DNA of 64,000 nucleotides, from the NCBI GenBank assembly GCA_963669155.1, contig OZ022580.1, positions 23,099,512 to 23,163,511 on the forward strand, read 5' to 3'. The notes beneath the pieces are model-generated. The model was not told where the DNA came from and searched no databases. It saw nothing but the letters and a program-made list of their open reading frames with translations. Below are positions 26,029 to 40,306 of this stretch, in pieces. The position numbers and the translations under genes were made by a program. Positions within the stretch are counted from its first letter, which is position 1, and every line of letters begins with the position of its first letter. The stretch is from Arbacia lixula (taxonomy: Eukaryota; Echinodermata; Echinoidea; Arbacioida; Arbaciidae).

Positions 26029-29000
26029 ATGGAATAAGGAGAGCGGTTTCTGCTTTCCTTTTTGTTTTCTTGCCTTCTGTCAAAAACAGCAGGCATGACC
26101 CACAACTTGAACTTGGAGGATTTAGGAAAGAGGCAGAAATTTAGTGTCCCTCTCATACAAGCATTTAGTTTCCTGCTGCAAAGTATTAAGTAAAGCAGTG
26201 AAATCTTGTGAAGTTCTCGCCTGGGACAAGACAAGACCAGACATGGATTTATACAGGCGGACTAGTAACTCCTGAATGCAAATTCTATGCCAATTCCTTT
26301 GAGCTGTTGTGTATATACACAATACACATACATGTACAAGTACATCTAGTCTGATATCGGATTTGTCACTCCCCTATTTATTTAGCCTCATGTACAGTGG
26401 CACAATGTTGTGCAATTAACCAGGGGGGGGGGGGGGGGTAAATTCATAAGATTTCTCAATGTAAAAAAAAAAATCATTTTTAAAAATATATTTCAAAAAT
26501 ATTTACTTGGATTTTATGTTTAATGATTTAATAAAAGTGCGCTGCATGGTTCAAAGGATATTTAAACCCTGACTCACTAGAATTTTGTATCACACCGGAT
26601 GAAGTGTTGCAGCTACTTATGAAATGTCGTGATCTTAGATCCCTTGCTGACCATATATTGTGAGACAAACAATTATCACTAGCAATTTATTTTTTATTTA
26701 GTAGTATTATTATTGTCATCATCATTTACTTTTATCATAATCATTTTTTTTTGTTGGGGTATTCTTTTGCATTTGGGGGGGGGGGGGCAGGGGGGGGGGA
26801 GGCGAAGGGGGAGGGGCTGGAGGGGGTGGGGGAGGGGGGGGGATGTGCTTCCACTTCCTGAGCCCAATAGAGTGTATTTCACTGTTGGCATCCCTGTCAG
26901 TAAGCCTGATCTGAAGACGAGCCAGCCAGTCAGCAGGCAGGCAAGAGGGAACTGGAAACCAGGCCTCCATCACCCACTGCCTCATTCACATATTCTCTAC
27001 CTGGTGAAGCAGAGGCTCAGTGAGGCTGTGACCCAGGCGAACAAGGCATATCTTAGCCAGACCCTGTGACATGAAAGTGCCACCGCTGGGATCGGATCAG
27101 GTTCGGTCTCCTGTAACTCTGTGTGCCATCCCACCATTGTTGGCAAGCTATGTTCGTGCCAATTTCTAGGAATATCTGTATCACAGGGGCTGTTTTGTTA
27201 TTTTGAGGGGCTCTTTTTTAAATACATGTATGGGGGCTCTTAGCCATCCCATCGCTATCACCACCATTCATGCTTTGTTGCCAAGCTCCCAGGCTTTGGG
27301 GCATTGTCAATGTTAACTAGAATATTCAATAAATGTGCTCATGTCTCTGAATTTTTAACCCATAGCTCACGTTAAGATTTTCAGGCTTTGAGCTACGTGT
27401 GTATGTCTGTGAGTATCTTTTTCACTGGGGCAGTCTTGTTATTTTTGGGGCTGTTCTGCCGATGCTTGGGAGGGGAGCTAAATCTATCTGAGCCTCTCGA
27501 GCAAGAAGAGGAAAATAATCCTCCAGTAAACTCAAATGTATACTGTACTTGTGATACCATGGTAGTTTTGATTAAAAATGTTAAACGTCGTGGAAACCAT
27601 GCTAAGCTAGTACACATAAAGTAGCTGGTACAACACAAGTAGTTGATTACCATGTTATGCCACCCATCGTTGTTTCCAGTTGCACAAAAAGGAATTTTAA
27701 TCAGGTTGTACCATTTGTTAATTTGTCCGTCTGTCTATCTTCCTCTCCAAAATTGAATGTACCTTAGCGCTACACAACGCACATACTATGCAGCCTGGTT
27801 TCCAGACACTTGGACATTACTAATACAAACTAAAAAAGGAGTCAACTCCTAAGACTAGTCAGGAGTCACTCTATCATTCTTCTCTTTTGGGTGAGGTGGA
27901 GAAAAAATAGAGAATGATTTCAAAAATGTTCTGACTAGTAATAATCCACTGCAGCCAGACCCCTTTATTGAAAAAAAAAATGGATGAGAAATGCCCCAAC
28001 AGCTTAGAAGCCAGGCTACAAGATGCAAGATGCAAGAAAGAAGGGGAGGGAGATGTTTTCAAGAGATTACGCACCCATCATCAGGGAACACGTGTAGGCC
28101 TTGGCTGGGAGAGATGGGTTTCACCCAACCTGATGAAAGAGAGGACTGCAAAGGAGTGGAGCATGAGATGGAGGACTGAAATGGAAGCCTGACATATGTA
28201 TATGTATAAACTCCAGCTCAATGGAATTGGCATAGGGAAAGGGAAAGGAAAGAAAAGGAAGGAGCAACAGTTTTAAACCGCAGTATATTTTGCCCAGTTC
28301 AGCATGAAACACGATGCTTTAGCCTAATAACCACCATGTTTCATGCTGAACTGGACATAATATGCCACGGTTTAAAACTGTGGCTCCTTCTCTTTCTTCC
28401 CTTTCCCTTTCCCTATGCCAATTCCTTTGAGCTGAAGTGTATACAGTACAAGTTGAAGGGAAGAAGGGGAACAAGAAATGGGGAAATGATTATGACAACA
28501 GACACATCCCAGGGCTCTACAAATTTTTTTTTTACCACTTGCCCTGTCGGGCAAGCGGTAAAAATATTTGCTTGCCCTGGAGGAAAAACTGCTTGCCCGG
28601 TTTTTTTTTTATTATAACCTTTGTTTTTCACTAATTTTTCTGCAGAAGCGGCATACCTTATCCTGCCGAATTATAACATACTTTACAGGACAACTGAACA
28701 TAACAATAGGTATTTACACAGAGTTTGACAAGTTACTAGTGTTTATTTTTAATCATCCGAGTCCATCATGTTTAGCACTGACTCTCCTAACTATAGTACT
28801 CTTGCTTTCACTCGAAATGAAGCACACATACGCCTGACCTCCCTTAATAATTGGGCATGTTGGGAGCAGACTCTGCATGCTCACTACCTGTAGGCAGGTA
28901 TAGGACACTTTCACAAGACTAGAGGAATTTAAAAAACATATATTGATAACACTGACTACACCACATTGCATTGTAATTTGTAGGTGGCAAAGCTTGTCAT

Positions 29001-32000
29001 AATACATGTAACTCATAAGCACGCTGACAGGATTAGAAACAGTCACATTTCAAAAGTAAAATGTCTAACCCGAGACAACTTCTTTGCCGTTGAATCGTCC
29101 AAAAAAGTGATTTCTAGGTCTGCATTAGCATCCGTTTAGACCCTATAGCCCCGGGACGGCTAGGCGGCTAGTTACCTGTGACTAGCCGCATAGCCGTAGG
29201 CTGTCGCGGATACACTTAGTTATGAACTAGCGCCATGATCTCCCAGTTTCGAGCTTGTTAATACAGAAAACCTTAGAGTAATCAGCCCGATATTTCTGGG
29301 TAGGGTTCTTGGTAGATGTGCTCATTTTGCCGTTTCAAGTGTACTGGTAGCGATCAAAATCATGGGCAAATCAATTAAATCATTGCTGCTCCACGGCAGG
29401 TATATGTGCAGAACTCATACAACAATCACTTACACACGCTTTCACAGTCCCATATGTAGTAATCCACGTAAATACGGTATGTGGACACACAAATAAACAC
29501 AGCTGTTACGAAAAATTTCACATCGCGCAGTCGCACATTCGCAATCACAAGCCAGTGCTCTTATCTGGTTAAAATATTGGTAATGCGGATATCGCGCATA
29601 TGAGCAGAATTTATTTTTCAGTTCAAGATGGCAGTGTCCACGGAACGGAGTTTCAGACAAATTTTCATGACAAAATGTCAGTGATCTCACTTCAATTTCA
29701 GCTGTGTTTGCCTGGTTTGACATGATACGAGACACATTCACATTAATTTTCTCGCATATGCGTAAGAACAATGTTATTTCCATATTTTTGGGTGGAAAAT
29801 AACCACTTGCCCGGACGGGCAAGTGTCTTTGAGAAATGCTTGCCCGGGCGTCATTTTCACTTGCCCCGGGCAATCGGGCAAGTGGGTTTGTAGAGCCCTG
29901 CATCCTACCTCCTCTCGCTATCCCTAACCTGAATTATTTTGGGTGGGTAACTTCAGCCTAGGCCCTAGTGTCTAGGGTTAGGCTTAGGTTACGGTTTGGG
30001 TTAGTTTAGGGTTTGATTTAGGGTAAGGGTTACATGTATGTATATGGTATGTCTAGGGTTAGGGTTAAAATTTTGTAACCGTAACCCTGAGTAACCAAAA
30101 ATGATTTTGACCCCTAAATCCCAGAAAAGCCCCGTCCTCATTCACAATCGGGACATTTGATACTGGTAAGAATATTTTCTAGGCGATTCCATCATTGATC
30201 TTGAAGTTGAAGATCACGACTCATGATGGGTTCCATTATCTTACCACTGCTGCGCATTTAAAGACGGGGTAGCCAATTCACAAATGTTATGCAACTCTGC
30301 AGAAATCAGCAGTATACCATCACCATTACGTTTATGAAATTTCCCAGTCACAGCTTCACAAACCTTTTCAAGAAAAGTAAAAAACTATCCGTGTTTACAT
30401 TTGAAAAGTATCATATGGTCTCTGTCAGCGAGCAATGACTTTGAGGTACATACAGTACATACAGTACATACCGGTACTCTCCATTACAATGATCACTTAC
30501 ACGATTCCACATTCACATACTGTATGGAAAAGTACTTAGCAAATGTGCTCAGAATTCATGCACATCAGATTTCGCCGCAGATGCAAGCAAGGCTGGGTTT
30601 GATACATTATACTCTACATTCATGCGGCTGAGTTAACTCTCGTTGTACATGTTTCTTGTGTGCATTTTGGCACCAGAAATCCAGATTATACCCATTGAAA
30701 GAGACCACTTTGTCTGGTACTCAAAGAGTTCAATCCTCTAGTGACTATGGATGCATGACATATGTATAAGTCAATGGGTTTGTCCTTGCTTGGCACTGTG
30801 AGGGTTACGGTAAGGTAAACCGATGTTGATATCTTGGAGGACATGTACACTACAGCTCAAAGGAATTGGCATAAGGAAAGGGAAAGGGAAGAAAGAGATG
30901 GAGCCGCAGTTTTAAACCGTGGTATATTTTGTCCAGTTCAGCATGAAACATGGTGCTTTTTAGGCTATTGCATCGTGTTTCATGCTGAACTGGACAAAAT
31001 ATACTGTGGTTTAAAACTGCGGCTCCTTCCCTTTCTTCCATTTCCCTTTCCCTATGCCAATTCCTTTGAGCTGTAGTGTACAGCGTATGAGATACAATGC
31101 ACATGTACGGTTGTGGGAAGACATCACCCTTGACAACACAATCTGATTGGATGAAAAATGAAAAGTGTTTGAGCGGGATATGTATCCCTTGGGCTGAAAG
31201 TGGAGAGGCGAAAAATGTGGGGATGATTTGAGGAGGATTTATGGTGCTTGGTGGGATGGAAATCTGGAGGTCTCTGTGCCCTTGTGTGGCACAGGGGGAA
31301 TTTGAGGCAAGCATAAAATCCTAGCCTAACTTCCTAGCTGCTGGGCATTTTTAGTTCAATCTCTTTAATGAATGGGTCTGACTGCTGGAGACTAATCATT
31401 TTCCAGTTCTTTCCCAATCCACCTGGCAGATTTTCATGTATAAATAGAGGAGGATGGAAGTCCGGTGAGTATAGTTTGAATTGAGTTTAGATCAGGAAAT
31501 TGTCACACAGCCTGGAAACCAGGCTAATAAAAACCATACAAGGTTGCATTGTATTGCAGTGGCCTCTGCTACTTTAAAGGGAGAAATCAGATTTAGATTT
31601 AAGTTGAATTGAGAGAAATATATGTAGTTGCTTGTGAATGATTTTGGGGAAGTCGAATCCTGGCTTGAATCAAAATAAAGAATCAACAAAGCTTGCAGTG
31701 ACTGCCACTCCAGTGTTTTTCTCAATAATTTCACATGTTGATTTCCATCAATTCATACATGTATAATGTAGTACTTCTTAGGTATACATTGCACATGTAC
31801 ATGGAGAACAACATTTTAATTTCAGATGAAATGCATCTACATGTACATGTATTTAGTAATTGTGCCCTATAAGGAATTTGAACTATATACTTATAAACCT
31901 GTCTTCTGTCTTCCGTTCATCAGAGTACATGGGAGTGGTGTTACTCAGTGTTTGAGTAGAGAAAAGCCAGCAAACAAATACACGGGCTCAGAAATGCGCG

Positions 32001-33510
32001 TTTTAGAACAGAAAAACAAACATAGAAATTTACCAAGTACATCATTGGAGTGGCCTCAACATAACATTCACCAACAATGAAGACGTGAAGCATTTATTTT
32101 CAAAGTTACCATAGTTGACTTTGGGTATTATAGGTTTTTACTTGTTAACATCAGTGACATTAGTGTCTATACGTGTACCTGTATATGAGAGATCACAGCT
32201 CATTTGACCCTGCGCCTCCCATAGTGCCTGTGAGTGGCTCACTGGGTTTTTGCTGGAAGGATAATTAGGCCAGATATTGACTTTCTCACTCCTAAGCGGA
32301 GAGTATTTAATGATTAACCTTGTGGGCATTGAGCGAAGGGTAGCCCTTATACAGGTAAAATAAATAGTTATTGTTTGGGTACAAACCAATGGAAATGAAG
32401 AAAATGCTAGACATATTTTTGAAGCCCAATGTAATGGAAATTAAGAACCTGAAATTTATTTAGCACTAGGAAGCTAAATACTTTCCCCATGAATTCCACC
32501 ATTTATTGGTTTTGATAAGGAATAAATCTTTTGGATAGAGGTTCATGTGTGTTTAAAAACATGTGTCTTATGTCTAAAACATCACTGCAAGTGATTGGTG
32601 GTATTTTTTTCAAGTGCTTCATCCATGTGTCTGAAGAGGTATTGATATTACGAGGTTGACGATGGTCGAAATTACAGATTCTGTTCGTTATTGCATGAAT
32701 TGAATACGTACCAAACTCTTACCGGAAGTATACGTTCCATGAGCAATCGATCAGATATCGGCATCGCAGGGTGATATCGCTTGATATCGGCTATATGCGA
32801 TAGGAAGAATTAAAATAGTATGATGTAGAAATGCTCAATGCCTTGGAAGCCAGGCTGGTACAGGGTACATTGCACGTCGTATACATGAATGTTTCAGTAG
32901 CTTCAGATACAGCCAACGGAAAAAAATGCCAAAACAATCATCCGACACCTCGGTGTGTCCTTCTCATGATTAACTTCCCATTATTGATCTAGCCTGACAT
33001 TTCTCTGAGCACGCTTGTGCTTGATTGGCTCTGATTATCCAGCGATGGTTGTGATTCTCCTTGATTTATATGGCTAAGCACATCCATGTATTGTATACCT
33101 ATATACACACGTACATGTACAGATAAACAGTCTGTTTGTTTGTTGATTTGTGTGATAAAGTAGTATTGACTTGCGCAATCTCGAGTGTCCTTTATGCATT
33201 GATCTTGTGCTTCTTTGATAGTTCAAGTCCACTGTAATGGGAAATTGATGCATTGTATAACATGTCGTTCAGGGAAACAATACAAACTGAATTTGCAGAG
33301 TCTATGTTCCAAGCGTGACATCAGGAAATGAAAACCCTGAATCAAAAAATGTTGTTAACCGTATAGATTACAAATATTTTTTTGCATCAGCTCTTTGCAT
33401 CAGGGAAAATTTTGATTAATTGCCCTGAGTTGTCTTGTATTTTTTTTTTACTGATGTCATTGCAGTGATAGACTTGATGACAAACCTTGAATTTGCCTGT
33501 GTGGGGAAAT

Positions 33511-33548
<38 letters not shown>

Positions 33549-34489
33549 TATGAGTGTGTGTTTGTTTGTGTGTGTGTGTGTGTGTGAAAGGCAAACCTTT
33601 TCATAATGTATTCAAATACATTCAAAGCTCTCCCCTTACTACAAAATGACATTTTTTTCAGTATACATTCACCATTGAGTTGCAGTGGGTGGAATGCACT
33701 CTGAATGTACTACTGAAGTTGTTTTTAGTCGAGCAGTCGAGTATAAAAAATGATCTAGTGGGATGGAGGCAAGATTGAGAGCTCATTTTCCATTAAAGGT
33801 CTTCATTCAAAAGGCAGGGTAAATACTTTATTTCAAACACAGACATGTACTAAGTACTGCACTGTACAAGATTGTAAATATCATAAGCTGTGTATTAAAC
33901 TTGATTTAAAAACTCTAATGATAAAGCAACAATACAAAATGGAAAATCCAAGAGTAAACAGTGATGAAAGCTGCGTGTACTTCAGGCATTGCCATTGATT
34001 TCTTTGTGATTATGCATGCAGTGCTGTTGTACACATCATCTTGTGCACAGAAAACAGTGTATGGAGAGAGAGGGGCCCCACTTTTAATCTGTGTGACGAA
34101 TGTGTGTAAAATTGTTGTGGTATGACGATTGAGGTATTATCCCATGGAATAATATTTTCATTGCCTGTTTTTTTTCACCCATTGCGAATGCTTGTAGGCA
34201 TACTCTGAGTCATGTAGCTCTGAAATATGGTGGTGATGGACAGAGATGAAATGAGAAAAAGAGAAGGGGGAGGAGGAAGGGTTAAAGAGAGAGAGAGAGA
34301 GTGAGAGAGAGAGATAAAGTAGAGATGCAGAGAGGAGAGTGAGAAGAAGAGGGAAACAGAGGGGAGAAGAGAGAGAAAGCGAGAGAGATAGAGAGATAGA
34401 GAGAGAGAAAGAGAGAGAGAGAGAGTGAGAAAGAGAGAAAGAGAGAGAGAGAGTGAGAGAGATAGATAAAAAGAGAGAGAAAGAAAGAC

Positions 34490-34554
<65 letters not shown>

Positions 34555-37500
34555 GGTAGTTTTAGACAAGTGAAGGGTTACAGAATAAAGGGCAGAATTT
34601 AGAGAAGGGGGATGGGGGGGGGGGGGGGGGGGAGGGTGTAGAAGGGGATGAGGGTGTAGAAGTGTTAGTGAGGAAGAACAAAAATGGGAATGATTGTTGG
34701 GAGTGGGGGAGGGGGGTGATATATGAGTGCTCATGGAGTACGTGTAGTGAGCCTTCATACCCTGTGTACATGTACATGTGACATCTATAGTAGATGTAAA
34801 CATAGTGCTGTGTAAAGTTCAATACACAGCCATTTTGATGGTATTATATAAAGGCATATAAGGGGCATTGGATAGCATTGTAGAATGAATAAGTCATTAG
34901 AATATGTACATTTTTTGCCAAAATATGTTGTGCTTCTTACATGTAGTAGTACAGTGTAATCACTAAAGTGTCAATAAGGTATTACAGAATTAAACTATTA
35001 TCAAAATGTCCTTTCATTTTTCATTACAGAAAATCTTGGATTCCCAAAGCTACCAGACTGCAGATCAGACTTCTAGTGACGACTATCAAGTGCAGAGGGT
35101 GAGTTGAAATGCTTGATTCATTGATAATAGTCTTGTAGACTATATTTTGCAAGTCCAGGGGTAATACATTTACTGACATTATATAGTAGTCCTATCGCAG
35201 ATACACTGTTGTCCAGTTAAAGGAGAAAGCCCCAAGTGTAATGTGTCTGGTTTGTAATGAGAGGGTTACGGTTAAAACTACACCACTTATCCCACCTCTG
35301 TCAGCCCCCTTCTCTTCACCCTCTAGACCCCCCACCCGCTCCCCTTGGCTACGTAATAGGGCAACCCTGATGCGGTTTCATCTTCCCTGTCGCACCTCCA
35401 CTATTTGCATACCCACATGTCAGTTGATGATGTAGAGTATGGGATTAGCTGGGCAGTGTGAAGAAGAGGTACTCTTACAGTGGATTGTGTTGCTCACATT
35501 ATGAAGTCTGTCCACACAAACTAGCATGAAGCGTTTTAACCTGATTTAAGCTGGACAGTGTGACGAAAAAGATGTACATGTACTTGTGCAGTGGAGTGTG
35601 CCACTCCCACTGTGAGGTCTGTCCACACAACTAACATGTAGCGTTTTTGCATAGATTTAATCTTGGCAGTACTGTATTTATAATAGACATACTTGTACTC
35701 TTATGTTGGTGTGTGTCTGCACTGTGAGGTCTGTCCACACAAACTAACATAGCGTTTGACCCAATTTTGCCGGTAGATCCTTCCTCCAAAGCTTCTCTTG
35801 CAAAGCAATTGGAGAGTCATCCTTCTTGAACATTTGAAGTTCTTGGTTTGAACAGTTCAAGTGCATTCATACAAATGTTTGATTTTTGGAATTCTCAGGA
35901 ATTTTAACTTGAGATATAAAAGAACATCCCAGTGGACATTCATCTTCAATAAAAACAAGACCGACTATACTTCAGTCTTGTATTATTACCTTGTATTAAC
36001 TTCATGGAGTGTACTTAGTGCAAACAGTCCTGTGAGTGTGCTGTTTTGAATGCTGCATTACTTGCATTATCCATAAACTGTATACGCCATAAATTTTGCA
36101 GGGTTTTTATTTTCGCAAATGTAACAATATGCAAAAACATGAATATGATGTGCACAAGTACATATACTAATACATGTAGTATTAGTATTTCACAATCGCG
36201 AATTTACCCACTCGCGAAATTGTCGAGAAGTTCTGAGTCGTGAAATATACTGCATATACAGCAGTAAGTGTGTTGTGCGCCTTGCCAGACCTGTGCGCTG
36301 CTTCGGAGCACGTTGGCTGTGCACTCCGCCACACAGGTCAGATTTCACTCCTCTGCTATCACTGCTGTCCATTTGCAAGAACCCATGTCATCAGCTGACA
36401 TTGAACCCTTATATATGGCATTTCTAGGGGTGGGGTGAGGTGGGGTGGGTTGGTTGGTTTGGGGGGGGGGGGGTGATGGGGAAATGGGGGGGGGGGGTAG
36501 CAGGGGAGGGCAGGGAAGTAATACAGTATACCATCTTGCCAAGGGATGAGGTAAATCGGGTAACAACATAGATGTATAAGGTACTTTTGCTAACATGATT
36601 TTATCAAATGCCTGTTTGTCTACCCCATTACAAATGTGAATAAAAATGGAGTTCTTAAGAAAAATAAGCCATCATTATTGGGTGTAATGCAAAACATATA
36701 TTCAGTTTGTGCATTTCATGGCATCAGACTTGAACAGTAGAGAGAGAGAGACCATTGCATTTTCAAAGAATGTAGTTTACAAAATATTAACATATTCTTG
36801 TACATGATTGTAACAAACACTGCTTATGAGGGCACTGGGGAAAAAGGAATAACACTTGAAAAAACATGTAGAAGGTTTACATGTTTGCTCACATTGGGAC
36901 TGGGCAAGTGCAGGTATGTTTGATAGTCAATATGCATAATGTACATTGTATGTATTTCAGTGGCAAATCTAGGATTTGTTGTGAGGGCGAAATTGGAGGT
37001 GGAGAAGGGGGGGGGGGATACGCAGACCTTTTGAAAAGACAGTAAGACAATGATAAACAGCCCCCCCCCCCCGCCCTATTTTGGGTCTTCCCCATCTGGA
37101 TCTGCCAAATGCAGTAGATGATAATTGTACACATTGAAAATTGACTTTCCTGACTGTTTCCTTGCCCTCCCCCCCCCCAGATATCAATGAAGATTCGGTC
37201 CAAACTCAGGAAGTTCCAGAATGTTCTAAACTCCAATCGCAGGACGGTCGAGTACCTGTATCAACAGCACCGCTCTACCCCCATCTCGAGCAGTGTGGAC
37301 TGTTGCACCCTGGGAAAATCAAGACACAGGTGAGATGATGGCTTATTGATCTATTGCTGATTTATTTAAACAGGATTGCCCAATCTGCATTTCCAAGGGG
37401 CCCTTTCTGTGTAGAAGAACTCACAGCACATACAATTCAGATTGTAAATGCAAAATTATGAATATTCATGATATACAAGATAAGAGATAATAATATCAGG

Positions 37501-40209
37501 ATATATCTGCTATCCGTCTATGTTTTTAAATCTCATCCATTTACCAGTATTCACATGTCCATTTAGACTCAGCTCGAGCATGTTTTAGTTAAGACAATGC
37601 ATGGTATGTAGCCAGCAGACATGTGGAGATAGCAACATTGCATATTGGAGAAAGTAAATAATTTTTTAAAAGCCAAGAATATCTTTCTTACTCTAAGTCC
37701 AATTCTCCTTAAACGATATATTTTTTGGATTATGGGCTTTTTGACATGCACATACATGTATATATTTTTTGTTTGTATTTTTTTTGTATTTTTTTCCTGT
37801 TATTTTAGCTGTTCTTTGATGATTGTTTTCTTCATTAAAGAGAACAATATTAGAGACTTAGTTTTCATGATGAAGGTCTTACTCCTGTCCCCTTTCCCAT
37901 TTCAAATATTTATAGGTAAAGAGGAAAAGAAATACATACTGCTATAGGTGCAGCATTTGTTTTCTTTTCATTCTATTTGCACAGATTAGTGCTTGTAGTA
38001 TTAACTTGTGTTTTTACTCACCATTGTTATTTCCCCTGGTCCAGATTCGACTCCAATTTTGGTACCAACATTACAAGAGAGACTGCGTGTGAAATCTCCT
38101 CCATCTCTACACCATCTGATGCATTCAGACCAACCAAAAATCTCACAGAAGGTAAGTTTCATTCCGTGAAATGTAATATTTTGCTCATTGATGGTTGTTT
38201 TTATTTGTTGCTAATAAACCACATACTTCTTGCTTCATGTTTACATGTACATGTATGTTCGCCATACTTCCAGGCTCTCGGGCATTTTATATTTAAAGTC
38301 TTTATTTCTTGTATACTGTACCAATAATGTTCATATAAAAAGTTATATACAGGAAGTACCCGGCCCATATTCCTTAAAACCTATCGTCAATTACAATTGC
38401 TTGAAATCTATGTCAAGTCTGCTTCCATGTGTGGAGAGCATGCATTTTTGTTTATTGGAACAGTTTTTGAAACATGTTTTTGATAATCCTTTTATGGCAT
38501 ATGGCCCCTTGCAACCTAGATTCAGCTCCTGGCATTGTTGATTTTATGCAGTATGAACATAACTCATGCAAATATTTATTTGGCAATGAAATACCATGTG
38601 CAAACATGTTTTTGATAACCACATGTTTACATTTTGTTTGCAAATATCACACAGTAGGTGCAAAGATACAGCAATATTAGGGATCAGACAATTGTCAGAA
38701 CACCAACTTTGTTGTAAGTTCGCAGAAACAACAATATTAGGGATCAGACAATTTTTAGAAGACCAACTTTGTTGTAAGTGCGAAGATACAACAATATTAG
38801 AGACCAGACAATTTTCAGAATAGTTACTTTGTTGTAAGTGCAAAGATACAACAACATTCGAATTAAGATAATATTCAGAATTCCAACTTTGTTGTACATG
38901 TAACAGCAAGCATATTACAATACTGGAGATCAGACAATTTTCAAAATACCTACATGTACCTTGTGTGAAGATACAACAGTACACTAGAGATGGACAATTT
39001 TCTGAATACCACCCCCTGATCTGTACAGTGTGTTGACCTGCATGAGCCAAGAACACCTTTGTTTGCATGGGGGAAAGGTGTGACAAGCTCCTTGTAAGTC
39101 ACTTAAGTTAACATCGCCCTCCCGTAATGACTTATTCATGAGGGGGCCTCAGAATAGGGTTGTGCATGTATGTTATGTCTACACAAACTCCTCTTCTTGA
39201 TGGTAGCAGCATTGGGAAAGCTGTGTGTACATGATCTGTAGGTATAGATGTATACAGTATGAACTTCAGGGTTTCTTGACATCTTCTGTAAAGATCTTAT
39301 GTAGATTGTTTTGAGCTGTTTGGACAAGATACGGATGAATGCAGAGGAAATGTTTATAGATACAATAGATAAGGACATTGTAGATATCTTTATTATTGCT
39401 CATTATTTTGAAATTTTTGTCGGGCCTTTTTCTTATCAAAGTGAGCTTTGTGTGTAAGGGAAGAAAGTGCAGTACAGCTTTATTTACAGCATTGTAATAA
39501 AGCATTGAAAAGGCCTTACCCTGGTATTAGACTGATCATGTAAATAGGAAATGTACTTGGAATTTTAATGACTTATGTGTACTGTAGATTGTTGTCATAC
39601 ACACCGGTACACATGTACATTGTACATATAAGTCTTACATGTTACTGGCTGTGCTACTTTATGTTCAGTAGCACGCAAAGTAAAGAGGTGCATTGAAGGA
39701 ATGAAGATAGTGTTATATGCATCTCACCCACAGGTTTTAATAATGCGGTCCAGATAGTAAGTGTGCGTACAGGGAACTGGGACAGTCCACTTGACATGCG
39801 GGGGTCAGGAGGTTAACCAGCTCTTGAGGGTACACCAACAAAAGATGTGACGTTTTCAAGGGGTGGGATGGATGCGGGGGCGAGAAGGAGGATTCTGAGA
39901 TGTGTTGGAGTAGATGAGGGATGGGGGCAGGGGTGGGTATGGGGGAAGAGAGGGGGGGGGGGGCGTGCAAGGGCGATATCAATGTGGATTGACATTGGAG
40001 CTACATGTAGTGAGAGATACATTTGTGGCTAGATAGTGAAGGAGAGTGAAAGAGAGCTGTGAGAAATATACCTATGGAGAGAGAGAAAGCGAATATCAGA
40101 TAGTGAGGAGTGGAGGAAAGAGAGAGTGGGAGAGCAACCTATAGAGCGAGAAAGGAAAGCAGGCGAAAGTCTGATACCGAGTGAAGGATGAAGAGAGATA
40201 GAGAGAGAG

Positions 40210-40306
<97 letters not shown>

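Larger units (their letters stand above)
14691..35029 (+). other. CACHD1: CACHD1 intron 1 (20.3 kb)
   Basis: This intron lies between the exon 1 donor and exon 2 acceptor. It contains no recognised gene on either strand. It is packed with hairpin MITEs, two TIR elements, many microsatellites and mono-G runs, each listed separately. The rest is AT-rich sequence in which I see nothing supportable. Confidence 0.85.
35099..37180 (+). other. CACHD1: CACHD1 intron 2
   Basis: Holds a 3-copy minisatellite, one copy of the CGCGAA-type TIR element and three G/C runs. I see no gene. Confidence 0.8.

Noticed and set aside
25352-26083. Long Ser/Leu/His-rich minus-strand frame
   Set aside because: It is a translation of (GA)n and (GT)n repeats. 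The same applies to frames at 23265-23846, 34282-34803, 40139-40390, 43690-44062 and 52274-52942 outside exon 11.
29442-29903. 153-codon minus-strand frame
   Set aside because: It lies inside the hAT-type element and runs through its terminal repeat. No transposase motif was seen, so it was not called as a gene.
29940-30100. A true interstitial telomere
   Set aside because: The TTAGGG-type words are irregular and short. Several such tracts are spread over the window, some inside transposons.
30834-31314. Frames containing [10 protein letters not shown] and [11 protein letters not shown]
   Set aside because: The same peptides recur at every family A hairpin on both strands, so they are shadows of the MITE arms.
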